DNA from: Lachnotalea glycerini
Lineage (GTDB): Bacteria > Bacillota > Clostridia > Lachnospirales > Lachnospiraceae
Direction of reading: 5' to 3'
NCBI RefSeq assembly: GCF_003201285.1
Contig: NZ_QICS01000001.1
Span: forward strand, 918,212-982,211
DNA length: 64,000 nt
Shown here in pieces: positions 63,386 through 64,000 of the stretch (position 1 is the stretch's first letter; each line of letters opens with the position of its first letter). The notes under the pieces were generated by a model that saw only the letters and a program-made list of their open reading frames with translations, did not search any database and was not told where the DNA came from. The translations under genes were made by a program, and so were the position numbers.

Positions 63386-63862
63386 TTATTTCTTAGTGCT
63401 TTTGTTTACTGGCTCACCCGTAAACGGGTCATAATATTCTTTTAACGTCATTTGGTCATATTCACAATCTTCTTTTATTTGATTCTGAATATATTCTTGT
63501 ATCTTTTTTGCATTTTTACCTACTGTATCAACATAATATCCTCTACACCAAAAATTCCTGTTTCCATATCGATATTTAAAATTTGATTGTCTTTCAAATA
63601 TCATTAATGAACTTTTTCCTTTTAGGTATCCCATAAATTCTGATACACTGATTTTGGGTGGTATTCTTACCAACATGTGCACGTGGTCTTTACAACATTC
63701 TGCTTCAATTATTTCTATCCCTTTTCTCTTACACAACATGCTAAGTATCTGATCTACATCCTGTTTGATTTGTCCATATATTACCTGTCTTCTGTATTTT
63801 GGCGCAAATACAATATGATATTTGCATTCCCACGTTGTGTGTGCTAAAGTATTTTTATCCAT
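63386..63862 (-). CDS. tnpA: IS200/IS605 family Y1 transposase TnpA
   Basis: A 158-residue HUH transposase. WECKYHIVFAPKYRRQVIYG opens it, the HUH metal motif is H60-V-H62 in KDHVHMLVRIPP, and the catalytic Tyr is Y124 in KKIQEYIQNQ. SVSEFMGYLKGKSSLMIFER is the usual third motif. The frame is intact, so the element is potentially active. GGAGGATCC precedes the ATG. Catalyses single-strand 'peel and paste' transposition using the flanking hairpins. Confidence 0.95.
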   Translation of the reverse strand: MDKNTLAHTTWECKYHIVFAPKYRRQVIYGQIKQDVDQILSMLCKRKGIEIIEAECCKDHVHMLVRIPPKISVSEFMGYLKGKSSLMIFERQSNFKYRYGNRNFWCRGYYVDTVGKNAKKIQEYIQNQIKEDCEYDQMTLKEYYDPFTGEPVNKSTKK

Positions 63863-63959
63863 TATTGGATCCTCCTTTGTTTTATATGCGTGGTTGGCGA
63901 ACCTTTACATATTATAACGCTGGAGGTTTTTTACTTAAAGCTAAAGCAAAACCGAGGGA

Positions 63960-63978
63960 CCACCGGCATAGCCGGAGG
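63960..63978. repeat. Left-end hairpin of the IS200-type element
   Basis: CCaCCGGC, loop ATA, GCCGGaGG (one A-A mismatch). It lies about 100 bp before the tnpA start, as expected for the left-end recognition hairpin, and shares the CCGGC core with the right-end hairpin. Confidence 0.75.
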
Positions 63979-64000
63979 TTTATTTTTATGGTTATACAAA

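Larger units (their letters stand above)
63260..63985 (-). mobile_element. IS200-type insertion element (IS200/IS605 family)
   Basis: The element carries one tnpA (63386-63862) bounded by subterminal hairpins with a shared core CCGGCnnnGCCGG: a 10-bp stem AACTACCGGC/GCCGGTAGTT (63262-63284) downstream of tnpA, and CCaCCGGC/GCCGGaGG (63960-63978) upstream of it. There are no terminal inverted repeats or target duplication, as expected for single-strand transposition by HUH enzymes. No tnpB is present. Exact ends cannot be set from one copy. Confidence 0.8.

Noticed and set aside
1..64000. tRNA, rRNA or prophage genes
   Set aside because: No cloverleaf-type sequence, ribosomal RNA motif or phage structural gene was recognised on either strand by reading; a dedicated tRNA search was not possible.

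Overview
The window reads as a chromosomal segment of a low-GC, AT-rich Gram-positive anaerobe, most probably a Lachnospiraceae member or related plant-polysaccharide-degrading Clostridia. The evidence is AGGAGG-type ribosome binding sites, TTGACA/TATAAT promoters, U-tailed terminators, lipobox-type solute-binding proteins, an H-NOX/chemoreceptor fusion, and ScpA/ScpB. Nearly all genes lie on the minus strand. I see no rRNA, tRNA, prophage or CRISPR array.

Layout. 1-2.1 kb: the start of a response-regulator gene and a GH51 arabinofuranosidase. 2.1-7.4 kb: an H-NOX heme chemoreceptor with a Fur-like site at its promoter, then a cobalt ECF transporter (cbiMNQO) behind a cobalamin riboswitch. 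7.4-16.5 kb: an aldo/keto reductase with ferredoxin-like tail, a MATE transporter and divergent LysR regulator, a large secreted GDPD protein carrying in-frame repeats, and a Cache chemoreceptor. 16.7-22.3 kb: an unknown helical protein, azlCD, a D,D-carboxypeptidase, a ZIP transporter, TspO, a 57-aa FeoB-associated Cys-rich protein with a near-consensus Fur box, and a CarD-like regulator. 22.6-28 kb: a polar amino-acid ABC transporter, a PucR regulator and a divergent GabT-like aminotransferase, separated by a densely organised regulatory region. 28-30.7 kb: mannose-6-phosphate isomerase and a second MATE protein.

30.8-41.2 kb is a rhamnogalacturonan-I locus: AraC-type membrane sensor, two permeases, solute-binding lipoprotein, PL11 lyase, CE4 deacetylase and a divergent CE12 acetylesterase. 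Together they import and trim pectin fragments; the GH51 enzyme at 0.4 kb would remove arabinan side chains. 41.4-48.6 kb holds housekeeping genes: aspartokinase, PfkB kinase, scpAB, a metallophosphoesterase, a lipoprotein and a second D,D-carboxypeptidase.

48.7-61.1 kb is the most interesting region: a tightly packed nine-gene operon resembling a Gram-positive pel (cyclic-di-GMP-controlled exopolysaccharide) system. In transcription order it encodes an SDR-PelD fusion, a PelE-like TPR protein, a PelA-like membrane deacetylase, the glycosyltransferase PelF, the exporter PelG, a CotH-kinase lipoprotein, a VTC polyphosphate-polymerase-like protein, a DUF4956 membrane protein and a DUF4832 GH-like protein. 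The PelD moiety keeps an RxxD cyclic-di-GMP I-site, while its fused SDR domain lacks the catalytic Tyr. The CotH/VTC/DUF4956 trio suggests phosphate chemistry coupled to the polysaccharide.

61.6-64 kb: a CmpB-like membrane protein, an AlkD-like DNA glycosylase, and an IS200-type element inserted exactly at the alkD 3' end, whose terminal hairpin supplies the stop codon.
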